DNA from: Burkholderiaceae bacterium
GTDB lineage: Bacteria > Pseudomonadota > Gammaproteobacteria > Burkholderiales > Burkholderiaceae_F
Direction of reading: 5' to 3'
DNA: 64,000 bases
Assembly: GCA_019236735.1 (NCBI GenBank)
Contig: JAFAIM010000026.1
Span: 62,001-126,000, forward strand
Positions within the stretch are counted from its first letter, which is position 1. Every line of letters begins with the position of its first letter. This document shows positions 9,392-17,822 of the stretch, in pieces. Under the pieces are notes generated by a model that saw only the letters and a list, made by a program, of their open reading frames with translations, was not told where the DNA came from and ran no database searches. Position numbers and translations under genes: made by a program.

Positions 9392-10708
9392 CTAGCGGCG
9401 CACCGTCTCCACGCGCACTCCGGCCGAACCGCGCGCGAGCTCCAATTGCAGAGGCTGCTGCGGAGCGAGCTGGGCCGAATCGGTCACCAGGCGGCCGCTT
9501 TCGTCCCGCACCAGAGCGTATCCGCGCCCGACGACCGAACGAGGATCCAGCGCCTGCAGCGCGCGTGCAGCAGCTTGCAACCGCGCTGCACGAGTCGACG
9601 CAATGCCAGAGGCACGTAGCGCTACGCGCTTGCGCGCGTTCGCGACGCGCACCTTTCGTGCAGCAACGACTCCCGAGGCGAACGCCGCAATCCTGGCGCG
9701 CAGCCCATCCAGCCGCGCCTGCAACCCGCGGATCGGCGCACGCGGCACGGCAAGCGCTCGCAAGGCGAAGTCGAGTCTCTGCGAGTGCGCCCGCAGCCGC
9801 GTGCCGGACAAACGTGCCAAGCGCGTGCAGCGCTGGCGCACCGCTTGCAGCAATACTGCGCGATCGGGAGCTGCCAGCTCAGCCGCGGCGGTGGGTGTCG
9901 GCGCGCGTACATCGGCGGCGAAGTCGGCGATCGTGAAATCGGATTCGTGACCAACCCCGACCACCACCGGAACCGCGCAAGCGCGAACGGCTCGCGCCAC
10001 CATCTCTTCGTTGAAGGCCCACAGATCCTCGATCGAGCCGCCGCCGCGGGCCAGAATCACCAGGTCCACCTCGGCGCGCGCCGACACGGTTGCGAGCATT
10101 CGCGCGATTCGGGCGCCGGCGCCCTGTCCTTGCACCGGCACCGGGTAGATGATCAATCCCACGTGCGGCGCACGCCGCCGCAGCGTTGTGACGATGTCGT
10201 GCAACGCCGCCGCCTGCAGCGATGTCACGATTCCGATGCAGGAGGGCATCCGTGGCAATGGTCGCTTCACTGCCTGGTCGAACAGCCCCTGCGCCGCCAG
10301 CCGCTCCTTCAGCCGCAGGAACTGCTCGAACAGCGCACCTTGGCCGGCACGCCGCATCGATTCGACCGCAAACTGGAACTCGCCGCGAGGTTCGTACAGA
10401 CCGACGGTGCCGACCAGCTCCAGCTCGTCGCCCTCGCGCGGCTCGAAGTCGACCAGAACGTTGCGCGAACGGAACATCACGCATCGAACCTGCGCTGCAC
10501 GGTCCTTGAGCGTGAAATACCAATGTCCGCTGCCCGCGCGGGTCAGCTGTGCGATTTCGCCGCGTACTCGCACTGACGCGAAACCTCGCTCCAGGACTCG
10601 CGCGACCGCGCGGTTCAGCTGAGAGACTGTGAGGCAAACCCGCGCTGGCTCTAGGTTTGCTGGGTCGAAATCAAGCCCAGAGCGGCTCTGCGGCCGGAAA
10701 GTGTCCAC
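9392..10708 (-). CDS. xseA: Exodeoxyribonuclease VII large subunit
   Basis: Catalytic subunit of ExoVII, which degrades single-stranded DNA from both ends; the small subunit xseB is at 32.4 kb. The 438-residue protein has an N-terminal OB fold (LTVSQLNRAVARVLE, VRGEIAQLTRAGSGHWYFTL) and then the catalytic region with GIVTSLQAAALHDIV, LARGGGSIEDLWAFNEE and VGHESDFTIADFAADVRA. A coiled-coil-rich segment follows, then the C-terminal DPRSVVGRGYALV. The start is a GTG at 10708, the first start upstream of the OB fold; a short unconserved lead of about 25 residues results. Confidence 0.95.
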   Translation of the reverse strand: MDTFRPQSRSGLDFDPANLEPARVCLTVSQLNRAVARVLERGFASVRVRGEIAQLTRAGSGHWYFTLKDRAAQVRCVMFRSRNVLVDFEPREGDELELVGTVGLYEPRGEFQFAVESMRRAGQGALFEQFLRLKERLAAQGLFDQAVKRPLPRMPSCIGIVTSLQAAALHDIVTTLRRRAPHVGLIIYPVPVQGQGAGARIARMLATVSARAEVDLVILARGGGSIEDLWAFNEEMVARAVRACAVPVVVGVGHESDFTIADFAADVRAPTPTAAAELAAPDRAVLLQAVRQRCTRLARLSGTRLRAHSQRLDFALRALAVPRAPIRGLQARLDGLRARIAAFASGVVAARKVRVANARKRVALRASGIASTRAARLQAAARALQALDPRSVVGRGYALVRDESGRLVTDSAQLAPQQPLQLELARGSAGVRVETVRR

Positions 10709-11008
10709 AAATCGGCGCCAACCAACGGTTTGGCTACCCCAGCCGGATGCGTGTGCGTGAGAAATCGGTAAGCATCTGAATTATAAAGGATTTTATCAAT
10801 GCAACCAAATGAGGCAATCGCTACCCCGACTGGCCTGGGCCTTGTGCCGGCGAAGCTTAGACGATTTGTCCACAGATCGATCCACAGGCAACGCAAAACG
10901 GATGTACGCCTGGGCGGGATGGGGTTGTGCGGAAAGCCGGATCGGCGCGCTCAGTAAACTGCGGCCTTTCAGCGGCCGCCGTCCGGCCGTTTCGGGAGAG
11001 GTACAACC
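10709..11008. other. AT-richer intergenic region between xseA and exbB with DnaA-box-like sites
   Basis: This 300-base gap separates divergent genes. It contains an AT-rich patch (about 10775-10800), then two near-matches to the DnaA box TTATCCACA at 10866-10874 (TTGTCCACA) and 10878-10886 (CGATCCACA). A third weaker one (GTGTCCACA) overlaps the xseA start codon. No replication gene is nearby, so an origin is not claimed. A GGGAGAGG ribosome site at 10994-11001 serves exbB. A possible small open frame is listed separately. Confidence 0.45.
10799..10957 (+). CDS. Possible small protein of 52 residues
   Basis: An ATG at 10799 is preceded by AAGGA with 8-base spacing and by an AT-rich TATAAA-containing stretch. 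It opens a frame that begins MQPNEAIATPTGLGLVPAKL and ends at TAA 10955-10957. The peptide is basic and has no recognised domain, signal peptide or membrane segment. Its third-codon-position GC content (roughly 60 percent) is lower than that of the surrounding genes, which argues against strong coding selection. It ends about 50 bases before exbB and could be a leader peptide or simply non-coding. Confidence 0.25.
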   Translation: MQPNEAIATPTGLGLVPAKLRRFVHRSIHRQRKTDVRLGGMGLCGKPDRRAQ

Positions 11009-11635
11009 TTGTTCGCAATCGTCCAAACCATCGGTTGGCCGATCTGGCCGCTGATATTTGCTTCCGTGGTCGCGCTGGCGCTCATCATCGAACGCAGTGC
11101 GGCGCTGCGCCGTTCGCGCGTGCTGCCCGCCAACTTGTTGCAGGACGTGCTGGCGCTGCATTCGCGCCGCCAGATCAACGCTGATGTGATGGCGCGCCTG
11201 GAGCGCAGCTCGCTGCTCGGATTCGTGCTGGCGGCTGGTTTGCGCAGCGAGCGCGAGCCGCGCGAGATCGCCGCAGGAACGATCGAAGTGGCGGGTGCGC
11301 GCGCGGCGCACGAGATGTCGCGCTACCTGACGCTGCTCGGTTCCGTCGGGTCGATCGCACCGCTGCTCGGATTGCTCGGCACCGTGGTGGGAATGATCGA
11401 GATTTTCGCCTCGCAGCAGAACGGCTCCAGCCCACAGCAGCTGGCGCAGGGCATATCGGTCGCGCTGTACAGCACGGCATTCGGGATCATTGTCGCGGTG
11501 CCGTCGGTGCTCGCGTATCGGCATTTCCGCACCCGCGTGGACGATTTTCTCGTCGAAATGGAGCAGCAGTCGCAGCAACTGGTCGAGGCTCTGTACAACG
11601 AAGGATCGAACGTGCTCCGGCGCAGCGAAGGCTAG
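11009..11635 (+). CDS. exbB: MotA/TolQ/ExbB proton channel family protein
   Basis: With ExbD this inner-membrane protein uses the proton gradient to energise TonB-dependent transport or related envelope work. The 208-residue product has a first membrane helix near residues 10-27. A cytoplasmic region follows, then the conserved double-helix block LGSVGSIAPLLGLLGTVVGMI and ALYSTAFGIIVAVPSVLAY. The start is TTG at 11009, supported by GGGAGAGG seven bases upstream. exbD follows after 75 bases. No tonB is nearby; the pair sits upstream of lpxK, a common betaproteobacterial arrangement, so a Tol-like role is also possible. Confidence 0.92.
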   Translation: MFAIVQTIGWPIWPLIFASVVALALIIERSAALRRSRVLPANLLQDVLALHSRRQINADVMARLERSSLLGFVLAAGLRSEREPREIAAGTIEVAGARAAHEMSRYLTLLGSVGSIAPLLGLLGTVVGMIEIFASQQNGSSPQQLAQGISVALYSTAFGIIVAVPSVLAYRHFRTRVDDFLVEMEQQSQQLVEALYNEGSNVLRRSEG

Positions 11636-11710
11636 CGCCGCGAGCGCAATGGTCGCCAATTCCGGCGCCGGTCGCAATGCAAGTTCATTGAGCATACGGA
11701 ACGCAACACC

Positions 11711-12133
11711 ATGAATTTTCGCCGTGCATTCATTGAAGAGCCCGAACTGAACCTGATTCCGATGATCGACGTGATGCTGGTCGTGCTGATCTTCCTGGCG
11801 GTCAGCACGACGTTCTCGCGCTTCACGCAGCTGCAAATCGTGCTGCCGTCGGCCGACGCCGATCGCCCGCAGACTCGTCTTCAGGAAATCCAGGTTGCTG
11901 TCACCGCAGACGGCCGCTTCGCAATCGACAAGGCCGTTGTCCCGATGAACGATCCGCAATCGCTCTCCGAGCTGCTGCGCGCCGCTGCGCAAGGCAATAC
12001 GGCGCCGCTAGTCGTGATCAACGCCGATGCGCAATCGCCGCACCAGGCGGTGGTGACGGTGATGGAGGCGGCTCGCCTTGCCGGGCTGACGCACTTGAGT
12101 TTCGCCACGCAGCGGCGCACGACGGAGCGGTGA
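11711..12133 (+). CDS. exbD: Biopolymer transport protein ExbD/TolR family
   Basis: The 140-residue partner of ExbB has one N-terminal membrane helix and a periplasmic domain. The conserved LNLIPMIDVMLVVLIFL block includes the essential membrane aspartate (D20 in IDVM). The periplasmic part resembles the ExbD/TolR fold, with PLVVINADAQSPHQAVVTVME near the end. It forms a unit with exbB and is followed 25 bases later by lpxK, so lipid A kinase may be translated from the same message. Confidence 0.93.
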   Translation: MNFRRAFIEEPELNLIPMIDVMLVVLIFLAVSTTFSRFTQLQIVLPSADADRPQTRLQEIQVAVTADGRFAIDKAVVPMNDPQSLSELLRAAAQGNTAPLVVINADAQSPHQAVVTVMEAARLAGLTHLSFATQRRTTER

Positions 12134-12158
12134 GACGCCGCACTGCCGGAAACGAGCC

Positions 12159-13196
12159 ATGCGAGCCCCCCTTCGGATGTGGCGCAAGCGCGGAACGCTC
12201 GCGCGCCTGTTGTGGCCTGCCAGCGTGCTGTACGCGGCGGGGCGCGCGATGGCGCGAGCGACGTACCGGCTCGGGCTGAAGCGGCCGCAACGAGTTGGCG
12301 TACCGGTAGTCGTTGTCGGCAACCTGTACGTGGGTGGCACGGGCAAGACCCCTCTGGTGATCGAGCTGGTGTCGTTGCTGAAGAAGCGCGGCTGGCATCC
12401 CGGCGTCGTTTCGCGCGGCTACGGTGGTGCCGCGCGAGTGCCGCGGCTGGTGACCGCGGGCAGCCGTGCATCGGACTGCGGCGACGAGCCGCTGTTGATC
12501 GCTGCGGCCACCGGCGCGCCAGTGGCGATCGGACGCGACCGGGTGGCCGCCGCTCGGCTGCTCCGCACGATGCACCCGTCGTGCGACGTGCTGATCGCCG
12601 ACGACGGGCTGCAGCACCGTCGCCTGGCACGCGACTTCGAAGTCGCCCTGATCCACGGACGCGGGCTGGGAAACGGCTGGCTGTTGCCGGCCGGGCCACT
12701 GCGCGAACCGGCCAGGCGCCTGGAAGAAGTCGACGCCGTCGTCTTCAATGGACCGATCCAGCCGGTGCGCATTTTTTCGCCGTTCTTCTTCCTGCGCACC
12801 GAGGTCACCGAGACGTACTGCCTGGCGAGGCCCGAGCGGCGCGGTTCGCTGCAGTCGCTTGCACAGAAGCAGGAGAAGGGAGGGCTGCGCGTGCTGGCGG
12901 CCTGTGGAATCGGAACGCCGGAGTCGTTCTTCGGAATGCTGCACGACCGCGGGCTGCGCTTTCGCACGCTCGCTCTGCCCGACCACTACGGTTACCGCCG
13001 CAACCCCTTTCCCCGCCACGGCGTCGACATGATCCTGATCACCGAGAAAGACGCCGTAAAATGCAGAGGCGATCACGCGCTGGCGCACGATGAACGATTG
13101 TGGGTCGTGCCGCTGCGTGCGAGCCTGGATCGTGCATTGACAGACCTGATCGACACGCGATTGCGCAACGCCGGAAATGGATCCAAGGCTGCTTGA
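12159..13196 (+). CDS. lpxK: Tetraacyldisaccharide 4'-kinase
   Basis: LpxK phosphorylates the 4' position of the lipid A disaccharide precursor at the cytoplasmic face of the inner membrane. The 345-residue product has an N-terminal amphipathic helix, the P-loop [16 protein letters not shown] near residue 53 and the SRGYGG motif. Next come [10 protein letters not shown], the [11 protein letters not shown] catalytic segment and the C-terminal ITEKDAVKC block. Its end overlaps the Trm112-like gene by 20 bases and kdsB follows, placing lipid A and Kdo activation genes together. Confidence 0.96.
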   Translation: MRAPLRMWRKRGTLARLLWPASVLYAAGRAMARATYRLGLKRPQRVGVPVVVVGNLYVGGTGKTPLVIELVSLLKKRGWHPGVVSRGYGGAARVPRLVTAGSRASDCGDEPLLIAAATGAPVAIGRDRVAAARLLRTMHPSCDVLIADDGLQHRRLARDFEVALIHGRGLGNGWLLPAGPLREPARRLEEVDAVVFNGPIQPVRIFSPFFFLRTEVTETYCLARPERRGSLQSLAQKQEKGGLRVLAACGIGTPESFFGMLHDRGLRFRTLALPDHYGYRRNPFPRHGVDMILITEKDAVKCRGDHALAHDERLWVVPLRASLDRALTDLIDTRLRNAGNGSKAA

Positions 13197-13362
13197 CATC
13201 CTAGTGTGTCCCGTCACCAAGGGCACTCTGGAGTACGACCGGCACCGCCAGGAGCTGATCTCCCGTGCCGCCGGCCTCGCATACCCGATCCGCGACGGCA
13301 TCCCGGTGATGCTGGAAAGCGAGGCGCGTCGTCTGGACGAAGATGAGCGCGCCGGCCGCTAG
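13177..13362 (+). CDS. Trm112/YcaR family small protein with lost zinc cysteines
   Basis: The 61-residue product aligns with Yca[40 protein letters not shown]. In E. coli YcaR a CPxC pair and a later cysteine bind metal. Here only C11 remains; position 14 is threonine and the ELIC cysteine is serine, so zinc binding is unlikely. The family usually sits between lpxK and kdsB, as here, but its role in that place is not established. The start lies inside lpxK, with a 20-base overlap. Confidence 0.9.
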   Translation: MDPRLLDILVCPVTKGTLEYDRHRQELISRAAGLAYPIRDGIPVMLESEARRLDEDERAGR

Positions 13363-13404
13363 CGAACCCGCGCTCGGCCGCATTTCACCCCAAACACTGA
13401 CACT

Positions 13405-14229
13405 GTGCCCGGTTTCGTTGCGCTGATCCCGGCGCGCCTGGCCTCCACCCGCCTGCCCGGCAAGCCGCTGGCGGATCTGGCCGGGGTGCCGATGGTGGTG
13501 CGGGTCGCGCGCCAGGCCGCTGCAAGCGGGGCCGATCGCGTCGTCGTTTGTGCCGACGATGCGAGTGTGCAAACAGCCTGCACGCAGCACGCGGTGGAAT
13601 CGATTCTCACTGACCCGAACCACCCGACCGGCACTGACCGCTTATCGGAGGCGGCGCAGAAGCTCGGTCTGGAGCCTTCGTCGGTCGTCGTGAACGTCCA
13701 GGCAGACGAGCCGCTGATCGAGCCGGCCGCCGTGCGCGCGGTGGCCGAACTGCTGCAAGCTCGCCCCGATTGCGACATCGCCACGGCCGCGCATTCGCTG
13801 ACCAGCCGCCGCGAAATGTTCGACCCGAATATCGTGAAGGTGGTCACTTCGGCCGACGGACTTGCGCTGCTGTTCTCTCGGGCGCCGATTCCATGGTCGC
13901 GCCAACACTTCGCGCCTCTGGCGGGCGCCATTGCAGATCGAGGCGACACCGAAGCTTGGCCGCAGGATCTGCCGGCGCTGCGGCACGTCGGCTTGTACGC
14001 GTACCGCACGCGCTTCCTGCAGCACTACCGCAAGCTCGAACCGGCTCCGATCGAACTGGCCGAAAGCTTGGAGCAACTGCGAGCGCTGTGGCACGGCTCA
14101 CGCATCGCGGTGCTGCGAATGCAAGCGCCGCTGCCGCCAGGCGTCGACACCCCGGAGGACTTGGCTCGCGTGCGCGCGCTGCTCGCCAGCGATTTTGCGC
14201 AGAAGGTTCCGGGTAAACTGCCCGGCTGA
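13405..14229 (+). CDS. kdsB: 3-deoxy-manno-octulosonate cytidylyltransferase
   Basis: KdsB activates Kdo as CMP-Kdo for attachment to lipid A. The product has 274 residues, slightly longer than the typical 250. It shows the N-terminal nucleotide-binding block [17 protein letters not shown], then [26 protein letters not shown] and HVGLYAYR. The start is GTG at 13405, immediately before the conserved FVALIPAR; no ATG lies closer. The gene follows the Trm112-like gene by 42 bases and precedes adk by 25 bases. Confidence 0.96.
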   Translation: MPGFVALIPARLASTRLPGKPLADLAGVPMVVRVARQAAASGADRVVVCADDASVQTACTQHAVESILTDPNHPTGTDRLSEAAQKLGLEPSSVVVNVQADEPLIEPAAVRAVAELLQARPDCDIATAAHSLTSRREMFDPNIVKVVTSADGLALLFSRAPIPWSRQHFAPLAGAIADRGDTEAWPQDLPALRHVGLYAYRTRFLQHYRKLEPAPIELAESLEQLRALWHGSRIAVLRMQAPLPPGVDTPEDLARVRALLASDFAQKVPGKLPG

Positions 14230-14254
14230 CGGGGGAGTCGGGGAGATCGCAGCC

Positions 14255-14911
14255 ATGCGACTGATACTGCTTGGTCCGCCGGGCGCCGGCAAGGGGACCC
14301 AAGCCGCGTTCATCTGTGCGCGCTATTCGATCCCACAGATCTCCACCGGCGACATGCTGCGCACTGCTGTCAAGGCGGGCACGCCGCTGGGCCTCGCAGC
14401 CAAGCGCGCCATGGATGCCGGACATCTCGTGTCGGACGACATCATCGTCGGCCTGGTCAACGAACGGATGCGGCAGCCCGACTGCGCAAAAGGCTACCTG
14501 CTGGACGGCTTTCCGCGAACGACCGCGCAAGCGCAGGCGATGCGCGAAGCCGGACTCGCCGCCGACGTGCTGCTGGAAATCGAAGTTCCCGACGCCGACA
14601 TCGTCGAGCGCATCAGTGGGCGCCGCTGCCATCTGCCGAGCGGCCGAACCTACCACGTGCGATTCCACCCGCCCAAAGCGCCGGGTCGCGACGACGTCAC
14701 CGGCGAGCCGCTGATCCAGCGCGAGGACGATCGCGAGGACGTCGTTCGCAAGCGCCTGGAGGTGTACCACTCACAGACGCGAGCCGTCGTCGACTATTTC
14801 CGCAACTGGGCCGCATCCGGTGCGCCCGGCGCGCCGTTGCACCGCAAAGTCGATGGCGTGGGCTCGGTCGACCAGGTTCGGCAACGAGTGCTCGACGCGC
14901 TCGAACAATAG
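14255..14911 (+). CDS. adk: Adenylate kinase
   Basis: It interconverts ATP plus AMP with two ADP. The 218-residue product is the long form with a LID domain: P-loop [13 protein letters not shown], the AMP-site [15 protein letters not shown], and a LID segment ([20 protein letters not shown]) with one cysteine rather than a zinc-binding set. The start is ATG 14255, with GGGAG upstream. The gene follows kdsB by 25 bases on the same strand. Confidence 0.97.
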   Translation: MRLILLGPPGAGKGTQAAFICARYSIPQISTGDMLRTAVKAGTPLGLAAKRAMDAGHLVSDDIIVGLVNERMRQPDCAKGYLLDGFPRTTAQAQAMREAGLAADVLLEIEVPDADIVERISGRRCHLPSGRTYHVRFHPPKAPGRDDVTGEPLIQREDDREDVVRKRLEVYHSQTRAVVDYFRNWAASGAPGAPLHRKVDGVGSVDQVRQRVLDALEQ

Positions 14912-14952
14912 CGGCCGCAAGCCGACAATTCCAACATACGGAGGAGAGAGCG

Positions 14953-17004
14953 ATGTCGGTTGTAACCCTTGCCTTGCTGTGCGGTGCCGCGGCCGTCGTG
15001 TTTGGCGCCGTTTCGATTTCGTGGATTCTGGCGCGCGACCCCGGAAGCGCACGGATGCAGGAGATCGCAGCTGCGATCCAGCAAGGCGCGCAGGCATACC
15101 TGAACCGGCAGTACCGGACCATCGCGATCGTCGGAGTGGTGCTGGCGATCGTGATCGCAATCGTTTTGCCCAACGGGCCGCTGACGGCATGCGGCTTCGT
15201 GCTGGGAGCGGTCTTGTCGGGGGCCGCAGGGTTCATCGGAATGAACGTTTCGGTGCGAGCCAACGTGCGCACGGCGCAGGCAGCCACCCTCGGGCTGAAT
15301 CCGGCGCTGAACGTCGCCTTTCGCGGCGGCGCCATTACCGGCCTGTTGGTGGTAGGCCTCGGCCTGCTCGGCGTTGCAGGGTTCTATGCCTTCCTGCAAT
15401 CGAGGCACGCGGGCGTTGATCTGCGCGCGCTGTTGCACCCGATGGTTGGCCTGGCGTTCGGCGCCTCACTGATCTCGATCTTCGCGCGCCTCGGCGGAGG
15501 CATCTTCACGAAAGGCGCCGACGTCGGGGCTGATCTGGTCGGCAAGGTCGAGGCTGGAATCCCGGAAGACGACCCGCGCAATCCGGCGGTGATCGCCGAC
15601 AACGTCGGCGACAACGTCGGCGACTGCGCCGGAATGGCGGCCGACCTGTTCGAAACCTTCGTCGTCACCGTCGTGGCGACGATGCTGCTGGGTGCGCTGA
15701 CTTTTCCGAATTCAGATGCCGGAGTGACCTACCCGTTGGCGATATCGGGGGTTTCGATCATCGGGTCGATCATCGGCTGCTATTTCGTCAAGGCGCGTGA
15801 AGGCGGCAAGATCATGAACGCCCTGTACCGCGGGCTGATCGTGGCTGCCATCATCGCGCTGGTGCTGTTCTGGTTTGTGACCCAGTGGGTTCTCGGGCCG
15901 TTGGCTGTCGACGGAAGTGTTTCGGTCGGACATCTGTACCTGTCCGCGGTGGTCGGAATCGTTCTGACGGGCGCGCTCGTGTACATCACCGAGTATTACA
16001 CCGGGACCGATTTTTCGCCGGTGCGTCAGGTCTCGAAGGCGTCCACCACCGGGCACGCAACCAACATCATCGCGGGAATTGCCGTCTCGATGAAGGCCTG
16101 CGCGCTGCCGGTGCTCGCGATCTGCGCTGCGATTTACGCCTCGTATCACCTCGCGGGACTGTACGGAATCGCCGTCGCGGCCACTTCGATGCTATCGATG
16201 ACCGGGATCATCGTCGCACTTGACGCCTATGGACCGATCACCGATAACGCCGGCGGCATCGCCGAAATGGCCGAATTGCCGAAGGCGGTGCGAAATATCA
16301 CGGACCCGCTCGATGCCGTCGGCAATACGACCAAGGCCGTGACCAAGGGATACGCGATTGGCTCGGCCGGCCTAGCCGCCTTGGTGCTGTTCGCCGACTA
16401 CACCCACGCGCTGGAGGACGTGAGCGGCCATGTGACCTTCGAGCTGTCCAATTATCTGGTGATCATTGGCTTGTTCATCGGCGGCCTGGTGCCGTACTTC
16501 TTCGGGGCGATGGCGATGGAGGCAGTCGGTCGTTCCGCCGGCGCCGTCGTTGAGGAGGTTCGCCGCCAGTTCCGCGAGATCAAAGGCATCATGGAGCGCA
16601 CCGCCAAGCCCGACTACTCGAGGGCGGTCGACATGCTGACAGCCGCAGCGATAAAGGAGATGATGATTCCGTCGATGCTACCCGTGCTGGTGCCGGTGCT
16701 CGTTGGCCTGCTGCTCGGGCCCGAGGCACTCGGTGGCGTTCTGATGGGGACGATCGTCACAGGGCTGTTCGTCGCAATTTCGATGACCACCGGCGGCGGC
16801 GCGTGGGACAACGCCAAGAAATACATCGAGGAGGGCAATTTCGGCGGCAAAGGGTCGGACGCGCACAAGGCGGCGGTCACGGGAGACACGGTCGGCGATC
16901 CGTACAAGGACACCGCGGGGCCGGCGGTCAACCCGCTGATCAAGATCATCAACATCGTGGCGCTGCTGATCGTCCCGCTCATCGCGGCTCACCCCACACG
17001 TTAG
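14953..17004 (+). CDS. hppA: Membrane-bound proton-translocating pyrophosphatase, K+-independent type
   Basis: This integral-membrane pump couples pyrophosphate hydrolysis to proton export. The 683-residue product has about 16 hydrophobic segments. The pyrophosphate site includes [38 protein letters not shown] and the C-terminal [19 protein letters not shown]. The diagnostic segment reads [18 protein letters not shown]: lysine after GNTT marks the potassium-independent class, whereas the potassium-dependent class has alanine. A GGAGGAGAG ribosome site lies just upstream. It follows adk by 41 bases. Confidence 0.97.
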   Translation: MSVVTLALLCGAAAVVFGAVSISWILARDPGSARMQEIAAAIQQGAQAYLNRQYRTIAIVGVVLAIVIAIVLPNGPLTACGFVLGAVLSGAAGFIGMNVSVRANVRTAQAATLGLNPALNVAFRGGAITGLLVVGLGLLGVAGFYAFLQSRHAGVDLRALLHPMVGLAFGASLISIFARLGGGIFTKGADVGADLVGKVEAGIPEDDPRNPAVIADNVGDNVGDCAGMAADLFETFVVTVVATMLLGALTFPNSDAGVTYPLAISGVSIIGSIIGCYFVKAREGGKIMNALYRGLIVAAIIALVLFWFVTQWVLGPLAVDGSVSVGHLYLSAVVGIVLTGALVYITEYYTGTDFSPVRQVSKASTTGHATNIIAGIAVSMKACALPVLAICAAIYASYHLAGLYGIAVAATSMLSMTGIIVALDAYGPITDNAGGIAEMAELPKAVRNITDPLDAVGNTTKAVTKGYAIGSAGLAALVLFADYTHALEDVSGHVTFELSNYLVIIGLFIGGLVPYFFGAMAMEAVGRSAGAVVEEVRRQFREIKGIMERTAKPDYSRAVDMLTAAAIKEMMIPSMLPVLVPVLVGLLLGPEALGGVLMGTIVTGLFVAISMTTGGGAWDNAKKYIEEGNFGGKGSDAHKAAVTGDTVGDPYKDTAGPAVNPLIKIINIVALLIVPLIAAHPTR

Positions 17005-17024
17005 TTGAGCCTGGACCGAACTTC

Positions 17025-17789
17025 GTGCAGATCCGCGACAACGTCTTCATCGTCACCGGGGGCGCTTCCGGCCTGGGCGCCGCCGTGGTGCGGATGCTGA
17101 TCGAGGAAGGCGGCCGCGTGATCGTTGCCGACCTGCAGCACGATGCCGCGCAGGATTTGGCACGGGATTGCGGGCCGGCAGCGCGGGCGCTGCGTTGCGA
17201 CGTGACGTCGGAGGCGGATGCAAGCGCGGCAGTGCAGGCGGCGCGCTCCGAAGGAGTCTTACGGGGACTCGTGAATTGCGCCGGAATGCTGGCTGCGGAG
17301 CGCACGGTCGGACGCGACGGCCCGCACCTGCTGCAGACTTTCGAACGAACGGTCCGGGTGAACCTGGTCGGGACCTTCAACATGGCGCGTGTGTGCGCGC
17401 ACGCGATGGCGCAGACCGAGCCGCTGGAAGGCGGCGAGCGCGGAGTGATCGTGAACACTGCTTCGATCGCCGCGTTCGAGGGGCAGATCGGTCAGGTCGC
17501 GTACTCGAGCTCGAAAGGCGGCGTGGTGGCGATGACGCTGCCAATGGCGCGCGATCTGGCCCGGCATGGAATCCGGTGCGTGGCGATTGCGCCCGGCAGC
17601 TTCGAAACCCCGATGTTGGCGGAATTGAAGCCGGAGGCGCAGCAGGCGCTGGGCGCGCAGGCGCCCTTTCCGTCGCGGCTTGGGCGTCCCGCCGAGTACG
17701 CTCAGATGGTCTGCAGCGTGATCCAGAACGTTATGGTCAACGGCACCACGATCCGACTGGATGGGGCTCTTCGGCTGCAACCGAAATAG
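17025..17789 (+). CDS. Short-chain dehydrogenase/reductase (3-hydroxyacyl-CoA dehydrogenase type 2-like)
   Basis: The 254-residue product is a classical SDR. It has the NAD-binding TGGASGLGAAVVR (glycine-rich motif), a D at the end of the second strand (VIVADLQ), NCAGML, and the catalytic set with serine of NTASIAAF and the YSSSKGG tyrosine and lysine. The overall pattern (VQIRDNVFIVTGG at the start, PGSFETPML and FPSRLGRPAEYA near the end) resembles 17-beta-HSD10 / 3-hydroxy-2-methylbutyryl-CoA dehydrogenases. The substrate cannot be fixed from sequence. The start is a GTG 20 bases after hppA, without a strong ribosome site. Confidence 0.85.
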   Translation: MQIRDNVFIVTGGASGLGAAVVRMLIEEGGRVIVADLQHDAAQDLARDCGPAARALRCDVTSEADASAAVQAARSEGVLRGLVNCAGMLAAERTVGRDGPHLLQTFERTVRVNLVGTFNMARVCAHAMAQTEPLEGGERGVIVNTASIAAFEGQIGQVAYSSSKGGVVAMTLPMARDLARHGIRCVAIAPGSFETPMLAELKPEAQQALGAQAPFPSRLGRPAEYAQMVCSVIQNVMVNGTTIRLDGALRLQPK

Positions 17790-17796
17790 CAGCGGT

Positions 17797-17822
17797 CTAG
17801 TGTCCTGTAGCACCCGATTCGG
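17797..17822 (+). repeat. Lone half-copy of the 26-base inverted-repeat arm found at 61192
   Basis: These 26 bases match the left arm at 61192-61217 in 23 positions: CTAGTG, TGTA and the 12 bases CACCCGATTCGG are identical. No complementary right arm follows. The site lies 7 bases after the SDR stop. It contains GTG at 17800, a candidate start of the next gene, so the repeat may have supplied or displaced that gene's start. Confidence 0.6.

Noticed and set aside
10866-10886. Chromosomal replication origin
   Set aside because: Only two or three imperfect DnaA boxes and no dnaA, dnaN, gyrB, rpmH or parAB genes nearby.
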